Part shown: piece after piece, positions 1 to 8,501 of the stretch
Layout: the number at the start of each line of letters is the position of its first letter
Position numbering within the stretch: the first letter of the stretch is position 1
NCBI RefSeq assembly: GCF_009664365.1
Contig: NZ_CP044310.1
Coordinates: forward strand, 4,839,001-4,903,000
DNA length: 64,000 nucleotides
Reading direction: 5' to 3'
Source of the DNA: Paenibacillus xylanilyticus
Lineage (GTDB): Bacteria > Bacillota > Bacilli > Paenibacillales > Paenibacillaceae
Notes under the pieces: model-generated
The model's database searches: none
Told to the model about the DNA's origin: nothing
Seen by the model: only the letters and a program-made list of their open reading frames with translations
Made by a program: the position numbers and the translations under genes

Positions 1-314
1 ATCTCTTTTTCTCGCCCGCACTCTCAGCCTCTATGGCTTCACTGAACAATGAAACGTCCCGCGTTCTGCCCAAGACGCAGATCGGAGCAGGTATGGGCCT
101 GCTTCAGCTGATTCAATTTTTCGGTGGTTCGATGTCTGTGGCGGTCTGCGGACTGCTGTTGCACAGCATCCCGGGCGTTTCGGTAGAGAAAGCCTATCAC
201 GTTGTTTATGGATGTCTGCTCTTCGTCTGTCTTGCCTCGCTTGTTATCGTTGTGTGGCATCACAGGTCCTCGCATTCCGGAGTTGTACAGAGTCAGAGTC
301 GTACGGCTAAATAA
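1..314 (+). CDS. MFS drug exporter, 14-TM DHA2 type (C-terminal part only)
   Basis: The frame is open from the left edge (first full codon at base 3) to the stop at 312-314, so only the last 103 residues are present. It shows two hydrophobic membrane segments (around GLLQLIQFFGGSMSVAVCGL and VVYGCLLFVCLASLVIVVW) and a short basic cytoplasmic tail. The stretch LPKTQIGAGMGLLQLIQFF resembles the LPQEEAGxGMSLLNF region of Tet(L)/Tet(K)-type proton-coupled exporters, where it lies between late helices. Family membership is therefore reasonable, but the substrate cannot be told from this tail. It ends at a strong bidirectional hairpin. Confidence 0.75.
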   Translation, partial: LFFSPALSASMASLNNETSRVLPKTQIGAGMGLLQLIQFFGGSMSVAVCGLLLHSIPGVSVEKAYHVVYGCLLFVCLASLVIVVWHHRSSHSGVVQSQSRTAK

Positions 315-354
315 TGAATAATGAATGCTATACAATGATAGTTATAAATTGAAT

Positions 355-391
355 ACACAAACAGCCCGCACAGTATGCGGGCTGTTTGTGT
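355..391. terminator. Bidirectional terminator hairpin
   Basis: A perfect 16-bp stem (ACACAAACAGCCCGCA and its complement) with a 5-base loop lies between the converging MFS gene and DUF2625 gene. The T-rich part is inside the stem end (TTTGTGT). Confidence 0.8.
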
Positions 392-456
392 GGTTTCGAT
401 ACGCTTTCGGTACGGAGTCATTCGCAATGATTCAAACTCTGGCTGCAAGTTCCGTA

Positions 457-1113
457 TTAGTTTGTATTCTGCGCTGCCTTCCAGGCTTCCTCCACCGACA
501 CAGGGGATTTGCTGCTGCTCTCTCCGCTTCCTTCTTTTGTCCACAGAGGCGGGTAATAGGCAAATACTTGTCCCGTTTGAAGCTGTCCCAGATCATTTTG
601 CCATCCTTCCCAGCGGAAGGTCTGGTAGAACTGCTGCAAATCGCCATCTGCCAGCCAGGTGAGAAATTCCGAATAAGTAAGCTCCGTCGCTTCCCATTCC
701 TGAGCATCCGGCGCATAATAATATATTTCTCCAGTACGACCGAACTTGCCGGTATCCAGCGCAAAAAATCCACCTGCCACATCATAGGCAACCACCATCA
801 TACCCTCCAGTGCCTGTACGCAGGGCTTGTCGCTCACACCATTCCAGCTCGTCAGACTTCCAAATACGCTCTCACCGCCTGCACCCAGCAGCGTGATCCA
901 CCCGTGATCAAACACCATACCTTCCGTCTCGTAAGCAACAGCTCCCAGATAGGATTTGGTGCTCACCTGAAGACGATAGAGTGTATCTGCTCCATCCTCT
1001 GGTCTTGCGGAAACATACTCATATGTATTTTGCCCGTTATCCAGTAGTTCCTTGAGTTCCTCCCACGCGTGATTGTCCCGATCCAATAGTTCATCTGCAG
1101 ATAATGTTTGCAT
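457..1113 (-). CDS. DUF2625 family protein
   Basis: The 218-residue protein carries the recognisable DUF2625 core: LQVSTKSYLGAVAYETEG followed by FDHGWITLLGAGG, then SLTSWNG. Family function is not established to my knowledge. No signal peptide or membrane segment is seen. The C-terminal tail (about residues 175-218) is polar and serine-rich. The start is ATG at 1113, preceded by GGAAGGAG about 6 bases upstream; this RBS lies inside the 3' end of the decayed SUKH gene, so the two were probably once co-translated. The family assignment is from memory of conserved blocks, not from a search. Confidence 0.75.
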   Translation of the reverse strand: MQTLSADELLDRDNHAWEELKELLDNGQNTYEYVSARPEDGADTLYRLQVSTKSYLGAVAYETEGMVFDHGWITLLGAGGESVFGSLTSWNGVSDKPCVQALEGMMVVAYDVAGGFFALDTGKFGRTGEIYYYAPDAQEWEATELTYSEFLTWLADGDLQQFYQTFRWEGWQNDLGQLQTGQVFAYYPPLWTKEGSGESSSKSPVSVEEAWKAAQNTN

Positions 1114-1117
1114 ATTT

Positions 1118-1368
1118 TTACTCCTTCCAAGTCATATCAAAAATATAAAGATTGCCGCTCCCATCCATCGCGAAGGAAACCGAGCCCGGCATGTATTCTG
1201 CAAATTTCATAGGCCAGATTCATCTCTCTAAAATCAGAAGTACCAAAAAAACTGAAAGATCCTCTCCCCATGCTGGAATTCTCCACCGTTGGAATAGGTG
1301 AGTAAATGCGCATGACTGTCTGGCAATGACCGCTTCTCCCATTCCTTTTCAAAAACATCATTCCACAT
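1118..1368 (-). pseudogene. SMI1/KNR4 (SUKH) family remnant with two frameshifts
   Basis: A good RBS (GGAGGG) precedes ATG at 1366-1368. The product reads sensibly only if the frame is changed twice. It starts MWNDVFEKEWEKRSLPDS and continues LLTYSNGGEFQHGERIFQFF, then needs a +1 shift at a run of seven T/A bases to read GTSDFREMNLAYEI, and a second shift to read KFAEYMPGSVSFAMDGSG, stopping after DMTWKE. The reconstructed series (LLxYSNGG, NLAYE, PGSxxFAxDGSGN) is typical of the SUKH fold, which is common among toxin-immunity proteins. At roughly 84 residues it also lacks the usual C-terminal part, so it is probably dead. A sequencing error in the homopolymer could explain the first shift but not both. 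Confidence 0.7.
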
Positions 1369-1484
1369 GCTTAACCCTCCATACACACTCACATTTTACC
1401 TTTCTATCAGCATAACATGGCATATTTCACCATTCAAATCTGCTATAATCAAAACTTCACAGCTAATCATAAGGAGGAAATACT

Positions 1485-2972
1485 TTGTTTCGTGCAGTTA
1501 AACTTTGCTTTCTGGCTCTGACGCTGCTGGCAGCGGGTTGTCAGGATCAGGCTTCGTCTATTCCAACTCCTGCTCCTGCTGACGGATCCGGCCAACAGGA
1601 ATTCTATTACATATCACCTTCAGGTGACGATGCAAACAGCGGTACGATTCAATCCCCTTGGAAAACAATGCAGCATGCTTCTGAACATGCCAAGCCAGGG
1701 AGTACGGTCTATTTGCGAGAGGGCGTGTACCAGCAGAAAGTCAAAATCACCCGGAGCGGCCATTCCTCCACCGAGCCTACCACCTTTTCCAGCTATCCCA
1801 ATGAGAAAGCCATTATTGACGGAAAAGGCCTGTCTGTTAATGGACTTGAAGGCTTGATTGAAGTTGAGAATGCCAGCTTCATCACGATACAGAATGTTGA
1901 GATTCGCAACTTCACCACAACCCATGCTGACCAGGTACCCACCGGGATTTATGTACACGGAGCTGGAGAACACATCCAGATTATAGGCAATACCGTACAC
2001 GCTATCGCCAGCAACGTGCAGCCTGAAGGACCAGACTTAACAGGTAGAGATGCACACGGCATCGCTATCTATGGCACAGAACATCCCGAAGCATTGAAGG
2101 ATATTCTAATCCAGGATAATGAATTGTATGATCTCGTGCTAGGTTCAAGCGAGTCACTCGCGGTTAACGGAAACGTAGACACTTTTTCCATACTGGACAA
2201 CACCATCCATGACACGGATAACATCGGCATCGATCTGATTGGGTATGAAGGGATTTCTGCAGATGACAAGTATGATCGGGCCCGAAATGGAATTGTAAGA
2301 GGTAACGAAGTATATGATATTACGTCCAATGACAATCCTTCCTATGGCACCAACCTTCCCAATGACAGCCATTCGGCCGGGGGTATCTATGTCGATGGAG
2401 GTACAGATCATCTGATCGACCAGAACCGAGTATACCGCAACGATATCGGAATCGAAATCGCATCCGAACATGCCGGGCGTTCCACAAGCCATATTACCGT
2501 GCAGGATAATCTGATCTATCACAACAGGCTGACGGGCATTGCCATGGGAGGATATGACGAGGAACGCGGGTCTACCGAAGATAGCACGGTGATGTACAAC
2601 ACCCTGTTTCAGAATGACACCTTGGGCGCAGGCAATGGACAGCTGTTCGTGCAAGCCAAGACGAAGAACAACACATTTAAACGCAACATTGTCGTATCAG
2701 GCAGCTCCGGTGTGCTCATCTACAATGAATACAGCAGTAATTCAGGGAATCTGCTAGATGAAAATGTATACTACACCCCGATTGCAGAAGAAGATGCCCT
2801 GTGGGTATGGAAAAATGAAGGGTATTCCGGTTTTCCAGCCTACATGAAGGACTCCGGCAATGACGCACACTCCCGTTATATAAACCCGGCATTCATGAAC
2901 GAAACGAGCGAAGACTTCAATCTCCAGCCTGGATCACCGGCAGAAGGTTGTGGTTACCTTGCACCCAGGTAA
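1485..2972 (+). CDS. Secreted right-handed beta-helix lipoprotein
   Basis: The 495-residue product has a lipoprotein signal peptide (LTLLAAGC, lipid-modified Cys near residue 19) and a short Thr/Pro/Ser linker. It then opens with YYISPSGDDANSGT, the usual beginning of pectate-lyase-like and DUF1565 parallel beta-helix proteins. Repeated short strands follow (IQNVEIRNF, IQIIGNTVHAI, ILIQDNELYDL, SILDNTIHDT, GIVRGNEVYDI and others), each about one helical turn. Such proteins often cleave acidic polysaccharides, and PL9-like enzymes are one option, but I cannot identify catalytic residues with certainty. The start is TTG at 1485 because AAGGAGG lies 7 bases upstream. It is expected on the outer face of the membrane. 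Confidence 0.8.
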   Translation: MFRAVKLCFLALTLLAAGCQDQASSIPTPAPADGSGQQEFYYISPSGDDANSGTIQSPWKTMQHASEHAKPGSTVYLREGVYQQKVKITRSGHSSTEPTTFSSYPNEKAIIDGKGLSVNGLEGLIEVENASFITIQNVEIRNFTTTHADQVPTGIYVHGAGEHIQIIGNTVHAIASNVQPEGPDLTGRDAHGIAIYGTEHPEALKDILIQDNELYDLVLGSSESLAVNGNVDTFSILDNTIHDTDNIGIDLIGYEGISADDKYDRARNGIVRGNEVYDITSNDNPSYGTNLPNDSHSAGGIYVDGGTDHLIDQNRVYRNDIGIEIASEHAGRSTSHITVQDNLIYHNRLTGIAMGGYDEERGSTEDSTVMYNTLFQNDTLGAGNGQLFVQAKTKNNTFKRNIVVSGSSGVLIYNEYSSNSGNLLDENVYYTPIAEEDALWVWKNEGYSGFPAYMKDSGNDAHSRYINPAFMNETSEDFNLQPGSPAEGCGYLAPR

Positions 2973-3005
2973 CAGAAGAGACTAAGAGATGCATAGAAAA
3001 TGAAA

Positions 3006-3050
3006 AACCGGATAGGATATAGGGGTGCCCCTATCCTATCCGGTTATTTT
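3006..3050. terminator. Bidirectional terminator
   Basis: A 14-bp stem (AACCGGATAGGATA with its complement) is extended by an inner GGGG/CCCC pairing. It is flanked by A-run and T-run and sits between convergent genes. Confidence 0.85.
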
Positions 3051-3081
3051 CTGCTTATACTGCATCATTCGTTATAAGAAT

Positions 3082-4065
3082 TTAGCTTTGGATTAAATCA
3101 GCTGCATGGGTCACACGATTGCGCCCTCCGGTTTTGGAGGCATACAGCGCCATATCCGCTTTTTGGAACAAGGACTGATCCGTATCCTCCTCTGCAACCG
3201 TTGCTGCACCAATACTTACCGTGATATTATAGGCTCCCCAATCCGCAGAAGCTACCTGCGACCGGTACCGTTCGGCTGTAATCACTGCTTGCTCGGCCGT
3301 ACAATCCGTGAGAATAATCACAAATTCTTCCCCGCCATAACGAGCCACAACGTCCGTACTTCTGGATACGGACTGCAGCAGACCTGCCAGATTGCCAAGT
3401 ACGAGGTCCCCCACCGGGTGTCCGTAAGTATCGTTAATGCTTTTGAAATGATCAATATCTACGACCAGCAGCGAGAACTCGCGCTGGTTGGCACGGTAGC
3501 CTTCCAAACTTTCAAGCATTTTCTGCTGAAAGAATCTGCGGTTTTTGAGTCCGGTGAGCAGATCGGTAGAAGCCATCGTCTCCAGCTGGTCATTCACTTT
3601 AATTAATGCCTGCTGCTTCACTTCATATTCCTCGTGCAGCCGTTCAAGCTCCTTGTTTGCTTCATGCGTGGCTTGATAGAGCTCCTGCAGCTTCGTCTTC
3701 GTGTTCAAAATATCCTTCTCATGTTCGATCCGTTTACGCATGACCACAACCACACAGTCCACGACGTTTTCCCCGTCACGATTCTGGCGAATCCCGTTAA
3801 GCAGAACCGGAACATCCTGCTGATTACGGGTACGAAACGTAAAGTACATCTCGTCCACACGGCCATACAGCTGAATGTACGGATAGAAATAGGTGTGAAA
3901 AAATAGCTTGTTGGTGAGCGACATGGTGGACTCAATATGTCTTCCCATTAGCTCGCTGCGTTCATAACCCAGCATTGTCAGGAGGGTTTGATTGACTGAT
4001 TGTATGACCCCCGAGTCAGAAATGGAAAAGTACCCGCAGGGAGCGAGATCTAATTGTGCATCCAT
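3082..4065 (-). CDS. PAS-GGDEF diguanylate cyclase
   Basis: A soluble 327-residue protein predicted to make cyclic di-GMP from GTP. An N-terminal PAS domain covers about residues 5-115 (start LDLAPCGYFSISDSGVIQSV). A charged helix (about 120-165, ELERLHEEYEVKQQAL) probably dimerises it, and the GGDEF domain covers about 165-325. The active loop is RYGGEEF. An RSTD motif five residues before it is a complete allosteric I-site, so product inhibition is expected. There is no transmembrane segment. ATG at 4065 is preferred over the adjacent TTG because AAAGG is well spaced. It follows the RsbQ-like hydrolase gene after 24 bases, so the two are almost certainly co-transcribed, and the PAS domain is the natural partner of that hydrolase. 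Confidence 0.93.
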   Translation of the reverse strand: MDAQLDLAPCGYFSISDSGVIQSVNQTLLTMLGYERSELMGRHIESTMSLTNKLFFHTYFYPYIQLYGRVDEMYFTFRTRNQQDVPVLLNGIRQNRDGENVVDCVVVVMRKRIEHEKDILNTKTKLQELYQATHEANKELERLHEEYEVKQQALIKVNDQLETMASTDLLTGLKNRRFFQQKMLESLEGYRANQREFSLLVVDIDHFKSINDTYGHPVGDLVLGNLAGLLQSVSRSTDVVARYGGEEFVIILTDCTAEQAVITAERYRSQVASADWGAYNITVSIGAATVAEEDTDQSLFQKADMALYASKTGGRNRVTHAADLIQS

Positions 4066-4089
4066 CAATAACAGCCTTTCTTCTGCGTT

Positions 4090-4896
4090 TTACGCGCTCG
4101 TCAGATAATTCTTAATCAATCGAATAGTCTCTTCCGGTTGACTTAAGTGAGGGTAATGTCCTTTGGCGGTCATCTGCTGCAGCATGCTGTTCTTCAGATG
4201 AGCGTGCAGATAATCACCCACTTCAACCGGCGCAATGCTATCATCGGAGCATTGAAGAATCAAAGTAGGTACAGATACCTGTTCCAGCTCCTCACGGCAG
4301 TCGGACAAAAATGTTACCTCGGCAAATTGCCTAGCAATATGCGGATCTCTGGAGCAAAAGCTCTTCTCCAGCTCATCCGTGAGCTCTTTCCGTTCTGCAT
4401 TCTGCATCACGATCGGTGCCAAATAACTTGCCCAGCCTATGAAATTCAGCTGCATCATCTCGAGCAATTCATCAATGTCACGGCGGTCGAAGCCCCCATA
4501 GTAATTCGGCAAGTCGTTCACATATCGCGGAGAAGGCCCCAGCATCACGATGCTTTTAAAATATTGAGGAGCTTGAATCGATGCGAGCATGCCAATCATG
4601 CTGCTGACAGAATGCCCAACAAATATGGCATCTCTCAATTGGAGCGCTTCCATGATCTCCAGAACATCCGTAGCATATCCTCGCAAATCACTGTATTTAT
4701 GCGCATCGTAATAATTGATCTGGGATTGCCCTGAGCCTACATAATCGAACAAAACAATTTGATAATTCTCACTAAATCCTGGAACGATGTAGCGCCACAT
4801 GTCCTGATCACATCCAAATCCATGGGCAAATACCATCGTTCTGCTGCCTGAACCAAACACTTTTACATTGTTGCGTACAAGGACGTCAACCGTCAT
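4090..4896 (-). CDS. rsbQ-like: RsbQ-like alpha/beta hydrolase (signalling partner of a PAS protein)
   Basis: The 268-residue protein matches the length and block order of B. subtilis RsbQ: HGFGCDQDMW, LFDYVGSGQS, GHSVSSMIGMLASI with the nucleophilic Ser, the acid in LILQCSDDSIAP, and His in KGHYPHLSQPEETI. RsbQ is needed for the PAS-phosphatase RsbP to sense energy stress, and RsbQ belongs to the fold group that includes plant strigolactone/karrikin receptors. Here the next gene encodes PAS-GGDEF, not PAS-PP2C, which suggests a small-molecule signal controlling c-di-GMP. The start is ATG at 4896 (GAGAGGTGA upstream); an earlier in-frame ATG has no RBS. Ligand unknown. Confidence 0.9.
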   Translation of the reverse strand: MTVDVLVRNNVKVFGSGSRTMVFAHGFGCDQDMWRYIVPGFSENYQIVLFDYVGSGQSQINYYDAHKYSDLRGYATDVLEIMEALQLRDAIFVGHSVSSMIGMLASIQAPQYFKSIVMLGPSPRYVNDLPNYYGGFDRRDIDELLEMMQLNFIGWASYLAPIVMQNAERKELTDELEKSFCSRDPHIARQFAEVTFLSDCREELEQVSVPTLILQCSDDSIAPVEVGDYLHAHLKNSMLQQMTAKGHYPHLSQPEETIRLIKNYLTSA

Positions 4897-4942
4897 TACA
4901 CTCACCTCTCTGAGGTATTTTCCATTCACTTCATATGTGGTT

Positions 4943-4970
4943 ATTATATCGGAAATTGCTGGAATATGAA
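4943..4970 (-). promoter_or_regulatory. Probable sigma-A promoter of the rsbQ-like/GGDEF operon
   Basis: Perfect -10 TATAAT (4943-4948), spacer 16, and -35 TTCATA (4/6) lie about 47 bases upstream of the chosen start. Confidence 0.5.
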
Positions 4971-5298
4971 TTAAAAATATTAATTTCCTTGATAGAGAGA
5001 TGAGTTGAATTCACATTTTCGCAAAAGATAAAACCCTTTACAATCTGACTTACGAGCTTGCCATGGCCATCCAGAATGATCATTCTTGGATAATCCTGTC
5101 TCATTGCAACTGTTCACTTCTTCGACAGTCTTGATTATTTCAGAAGGCTGAGGTCCGGCGCATTTGCAATAAATTCATTACAAGATCACTATGATTTCAG
5201 GGATCATCCAACAACTCACACCATAACAGGTTGTAAGCTTTTCCCATTTTGATATAGTATAATTTCTATGGTGACTCGATCCTATACATCGTATTAGC
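4971..5298. other. Intergenic stretch, no intact gene
   Basis: This is AT-rich sequence. It contains a perfect palindrome GAATGATCATTC and, on the minus strand, short broken frames (for example MIILDGHGKLVSQIVKGF) that look like a decayed thioredoxin-like coding fragment. The remnant is too short and interrupted to assign. A TATAAT near 5260 could serve the downstream SUKH gene. Confidence 0.35.
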
Positions 5299-5331
5299 AT
5301 GACATACATAACATCAGGAGGAATTAAAACC

Positions 5332-5982
5332 ATGCAAAAATTGGATGCTGCCTTACAGCAGTTTGTTGAACAGCAGGATTTATACAATGAAGCTTACGGA
5401 CTTTTCAAGAAGCATGATCTGCGCCCTCGTGAACAACCTAGCCAGCCCGAAGTGGACAAGCGTATACCTCTCTCACCTGAGCTTGTGTATCTGTACACCC
5501 ATTATGAGATGAGAGATGCAAACGCTGAAGGGACACTCAAAATGAAAAATGCAGCCGTGGAAATCGGCGATGCAGCCCTGTTATCGTTTGTTGCCCCCGA
5601 GCACCTGCACCGCCAGCAGCAGGGTTACCGATGGATTGGCATGAATGAGCCGTATGAGGAGTCGCCCTCCTGGAAAGCAAATCATGTCGTTATTGCCAAC
5701 TTCAATGATGATCCATTGATCGTGGATACAAGCGCAGCCAACTCACCTGTGTATGCGGCCTTCGAAGGCGGAGAGCCCCGGCGTATTGCCGATTCATTGT
5801 CCGATCTGTTCACTGCACTCTCCATCCTGATTGAAGCGGCACGCGCTTACGGCGGAGAAGTGAAGGATGAAGAGACCTTTGAAACCAAACCTGAATATTT
5901 GGAGCATATAGAACCTCTATTGATTGATCTGCTTGGCGTTGAGTACACCGCACATCTGGTTGAATATTTATCACTTCGTTAA
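5332..5982 (+). CDS. SMI1/KNR4 (SUKH) family protein
   Basis: The 216-residue soluble protein starts MQKLDAALQQFVEQQ. The segment PLSPELVYLYTHYEM matches the SUKH pattern 'LP.e...ly..n', and a later hydrophobic core VVIANFNDDPLIVDT is followed by PVYAAFEGGEPRRIADSL, the usual second half with a nucleic-acid-toxin-immunity-like fold. Many SUKH proteins neutralise polymorphic toxins, but no toxin gene is adjacent. The start is ATG at 5332, fixed by AGGAGG 10 bases upstream; an earlier in-frame ATG at 5299 lacks an RBS. The gene stands alone in the + orientation. Confidence 0.8.
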   Translation: MQKLDAALQQFVEQQDLYNEAYGLFKKHDLRPREQPSQPEVDKRIPLSPELVYLYTHYEMRDANAEGTLKMKNAAVEIGDAALLSFVAPEHLHRQQQGYRWIGMNEPYEESPSWKANHVVIANFNDDPLIVDTSAANSPVYAAFEGGEPRRIADSLSDLFTALSILIEAARAYGGEVKDEETFETKPEYLEHIEPLLIDLLGVEYTAHLVEYLSLR

Positions 5983-6120
5983 ATCATCGGAGTGAGAATA
6001 AGCAAATTGAAGATGATGGTTGCAGCTGTTACTAAGTACGATGGCTTCGCTAACGAATTTGGACCTGTATTGAAATTTGTGTACAGAAGAATTTATCTCT
6101 GATGAACAAGGGGGAAGACC

Positions 6121-6675
6121 ATGATTTATGTTGCTTTGCTTCGGGGAATTAATGTAGGCGGTAACAATAAGATCAATATGAAGCAGCTGAAAGAAACATT
6201 TGAACAAGCAGGCATGCAGGATGTTGTAACTTACATTAACACGGGCAACATTATCTTCGCCGATCATCAGGAACGCATTCAAGCTAACGCGGAGATATCC
6301 AAGATACTGGAGCAAGCCATTACGGCCGAGTTCGGCTTGGAGATCCGTGTCGTGGTACGCAATATGAATGAAATGCAGACCGTGCTTCAGGCGCTGCCGG
6401 AGGAATGGACGAATGACGAGCTGGCGAAGAGTGACGTGATGTTTCTGTGGGATGAAGTCAATGACGTCTCGGTGCTGGACAAGCTTCCCCTCAAACCGGA
6501 AGTCGGCACCCTGATATACGTTACTGGAGCCATCCTGTATTCAGTAAGCAGAGAAGATGCTGCGCGCAGCGGGATGAACAAGCTTGTCGGCTCCTCTGTC
6601 TACAAATATATGACCGTCAGAAACGTCAACACGACCCGCCAAATTTATAAGCTCATGCTGGCTGCGGCAGAGTAA
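6121..6675 (+). CDS. DUF1697 family protein
   Basis: The 184-residue protein opens with YVALLRGINVGGNNKI and continues VVTYINTGNIIF, the hallmark blocks of DUF1697. A later block is MFLWDEVND, and the C-terminus has TVRNVNTTRQIYKL. The family is widespread and small, and its biochemical role is not known to me. GGGGGAAGACC precedes the ATG. It is monocistronic and converges on the hsp20 gene through a shared hairpin. Confidence 0.92.
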   Translation: MIYVALLRGINVGGNNKINMKQLKETFEQAGMQDVVTYINTGNIIFADHQERIQANAEISKILEQAITAEFGLEIRVVVRNMNEMQTVLQALPEEWTNDELAKSDVMFLWDEVNDVSVLDKLPLKPEVGTLIYVTGAILYSVSREDAARSGMNKLVGSSVYKYMTVRNVNTTRQIYKLMLAAAE

Positions 6676-6692
6676 TTATAAGAATTTCGCAT

Positions 6693-6766
6693 GAAAAAAT
6701 CCCCCAAGGGATGGCATGGAGGAATATGTTGACGGATGTCTCTCCATGCTGTTTACCTTGAGGGAT
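6693..6766. terminator. Shared long-stem terminator
   Basis: A two-part stem pairs ATCCC.CAAGG with CCTTGAGGGAT and GCATGGAG with CTCCATGC. A-run on the left and T-run on the right suit termination of both the DUF1697 and hsp20 genes. Confidence 0.7.
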
Positions 6767-6805
6767 ACCTTTTGTATTAGGAATGCGGGTTAGCGTTATA
6801 AGTCA

Positions 6806-7249
6806 TTAATCGATCTGAATACGTCTGTGCGTATGATCGTCTCCGGAACGTTTCGGAATTTCAAGCTTCAGCACACCATCTTCCAATCGGGCCTTAATGT
6901 TCTCCTCATCGATATGTTCCACATAGAAACGCCGGAGGAATTCACCGGACCTGCGCTCCTGCCGAATAATTCGATTGGAATCATCCTTCTGTTCATGAAA
7001 CTCATTACGTTTCGCACGGATCACCAGTTCATTGCCCTGTACCTGAATATCGATATCCTGCTTGGCGATACCAGGCAGATCCGCTTCAATCAAATATTTC
7101 CCATCTTCCTCACGGATATCCGTCCGGAATGGCTGGCTGCCGGTTCCAAAGGGAGAAAGCCACGGGCTGTCAACCATATCATTGAAGGATTTCAGCATGT
7201 GTCCGAACAGGTCTTCATTTCGTTTACGAAACGGGATCAGATCAAACAT
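6806..7249 (-). CDS. Hsp20/alpha-crystallin small heat shock protein
   Basis: The 147-residue ATP-independent holdase has an N-terminal FDLIPFRKR arm and an alpha-crystallin domain (about residues 40-130) with YLIEADLPGI. The conserved block GVLKLEIPKRSGD precedes a short C-terminal tail. Three ATGs lie close together; the third (7249) is chosen because AAGGAG is 9 bases upstream of it, which gives the usual Hsp20 length. A long 5' extension would run through a region without an RBS. No CIRCE or CtsR-type operator was recognised upstream. Confidence 0.92.
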   Translation of the reverse strand: MFDLIPFRKRNEDLFGHMLKSFNDMVDSPWLSPFGTGSQPFRTDIREEDGKYLIEADLPGIAKQDIDIQVQGNELVIRAKRNEFHEQKDDSNRIIRQERRSGEFLRRFYVEHIDEENIKARLEDGVLKLEIPKRSGDDHTHRRIQID

Positions 7250-7461
7250 GAACATCATCTCCTTATATGTGATTGGTTTGTTGTTGCTTACATGGATTAT
7301 TATAATCCTCTTATGGATGATGCTCAAAATACGTAAGGGCCGAAAAAAAATGATTTTTCTTCAATATGACCCGCTGCCTGAAAATAGATCCTTGTTTCTT
7401 TTGATTTGACCTTTTTTGACCTTCCTGCTTTTTCAGACTCATTTAGAGAATGAACAGAACG

Positions 7462-8355
7462 CTATCCTTCATACTGAAAACGATCCAGAAACCGCTTGAC
7501 GATGAGACTGGACGTTTTGCTCTCACGCATAACCCATCCAATGGAAATCGCACGCTGTACACCTTCAATTTCCAGGATGGAGAAGTCATGATGCAGAACA
7601 CTTCTGTCATGTGTGAATGAATATTCATGACCGATCGTCACCGCATCCAGCTGGGCAAGGGCCGCATTAACCACTTCGGAATTGTTCGTTCGAAACAACA
7701 CATTCACCTCCCCCACCGCCTCTGAAAGCTCCTCTACAAACCAATCCACCAATTCGTCATTAAATAACACCAGTGTCTCATTTTTCAGTTCCTCCATGGT
7801 GATCGACTTCTTGCCTGCCAGGCGATTGGTATGATTCACACAGGCACGCATCACCCCTTCATCAATGGGAACAAAGCGCAATCCTTCCAGGTGCTGCTCC
7901 ATATCATCTGTATACAGAGCAATTAGACCGAGATCGACCTGCTTGTTCCTTACATCTCTTATAATGTTGCGAGCTGCACCTTCAGACAGCTCAAATTTCA
8001 GATCAGGATATCGTTTCTTCATACTCGCTATGGTAGGTATGATCCCTGGAACTCCTCCAGGAATGGCTGACAATCGCAGTTCTCCATGGATCGACTGCCC
8101 CATATACTGGGCATCCTCCTTGATGTTTTGGACCGTATCGACAACCGATTTCATTTTGTCCAAAATAGGCTTGGCCTGTTCCAATAGATACGCACCGTTA
8201 CGGGATCGGCTGAACAATGGCAAGCCCAGTTCATGCTCCAGACGTGTGATCGCCTGACTGATCGTAGACTGCGTAACCGATAGTGCTGCCGCAGCAACGG
8301 TAATGGATTTGGTCTTTTCAACTTCAAGTACATACACCATTTGTTCCAGATTCAT
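7462..8355 (-). CDS. LysR family transcriptional regulator
   Basis: The 297-residue regulator has an N-terminal winged helix-turn-helix (about residues 1-60: SITVAAAALSVTQSTISQAI, then LGLPLFSRSRNG) followed by the two-lobed substrate-binding-protein-like effector domain (about 90-295). It is divergent from the SDR gene starting at 8502 with about 146 bases between, so that gene is its likely target. The intergenic region contains GTATAC-type half-sites (ATATACATG, AGTATACTTGG) that could be T-N11-A LysR sites. Effector not predictable. Confidence 0.9.
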   Translation of the reverse strand: MNLEQMVYVLEVEKTKSITVAAAALSVTQSTISQAITRLEHELGLPLFSRSRNGAYLLEQAKPILDKMKSVVDTVQNIKEDAQYMGQSIHGELRLSAIPGGVPGIIPTIASMKKRYPDLKFELSEGAARNIIRDVRNKQVDLGLIALYTDDMEQHLEGLRFVPIDEGVMRACVNHTNRLAGKKSITMEELKNETLVLFNDELVDWFVEELSEAVGEVNVLFRTNNSEVVNAALAQLDAVTIGHEYSFTHDRSVLHHDFSILEIEGVQRAISIGWVMRESKTSSLIVKRFLDRFQYEG

Positions 8356-8501
8356 CGTTTAACTCCCAATCCTTACATTAATTTATTTTAAGTTAAGTGT
8401 ATTTTTGTTAAATATACATGAATCATATAATTAAGTATACTTGGATTGAAGATGAATGTAAGCGAAATCATTTTATTTTAACCGACAGAGGAGTGCTACA
8501 T

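Noticed and set aside
1137-1361. 74-codon minus-strand ORF taken as an independent gene
   Set aside because: It is the middle frame of the SUKH pseudogene; the normal frame changes at both ends.
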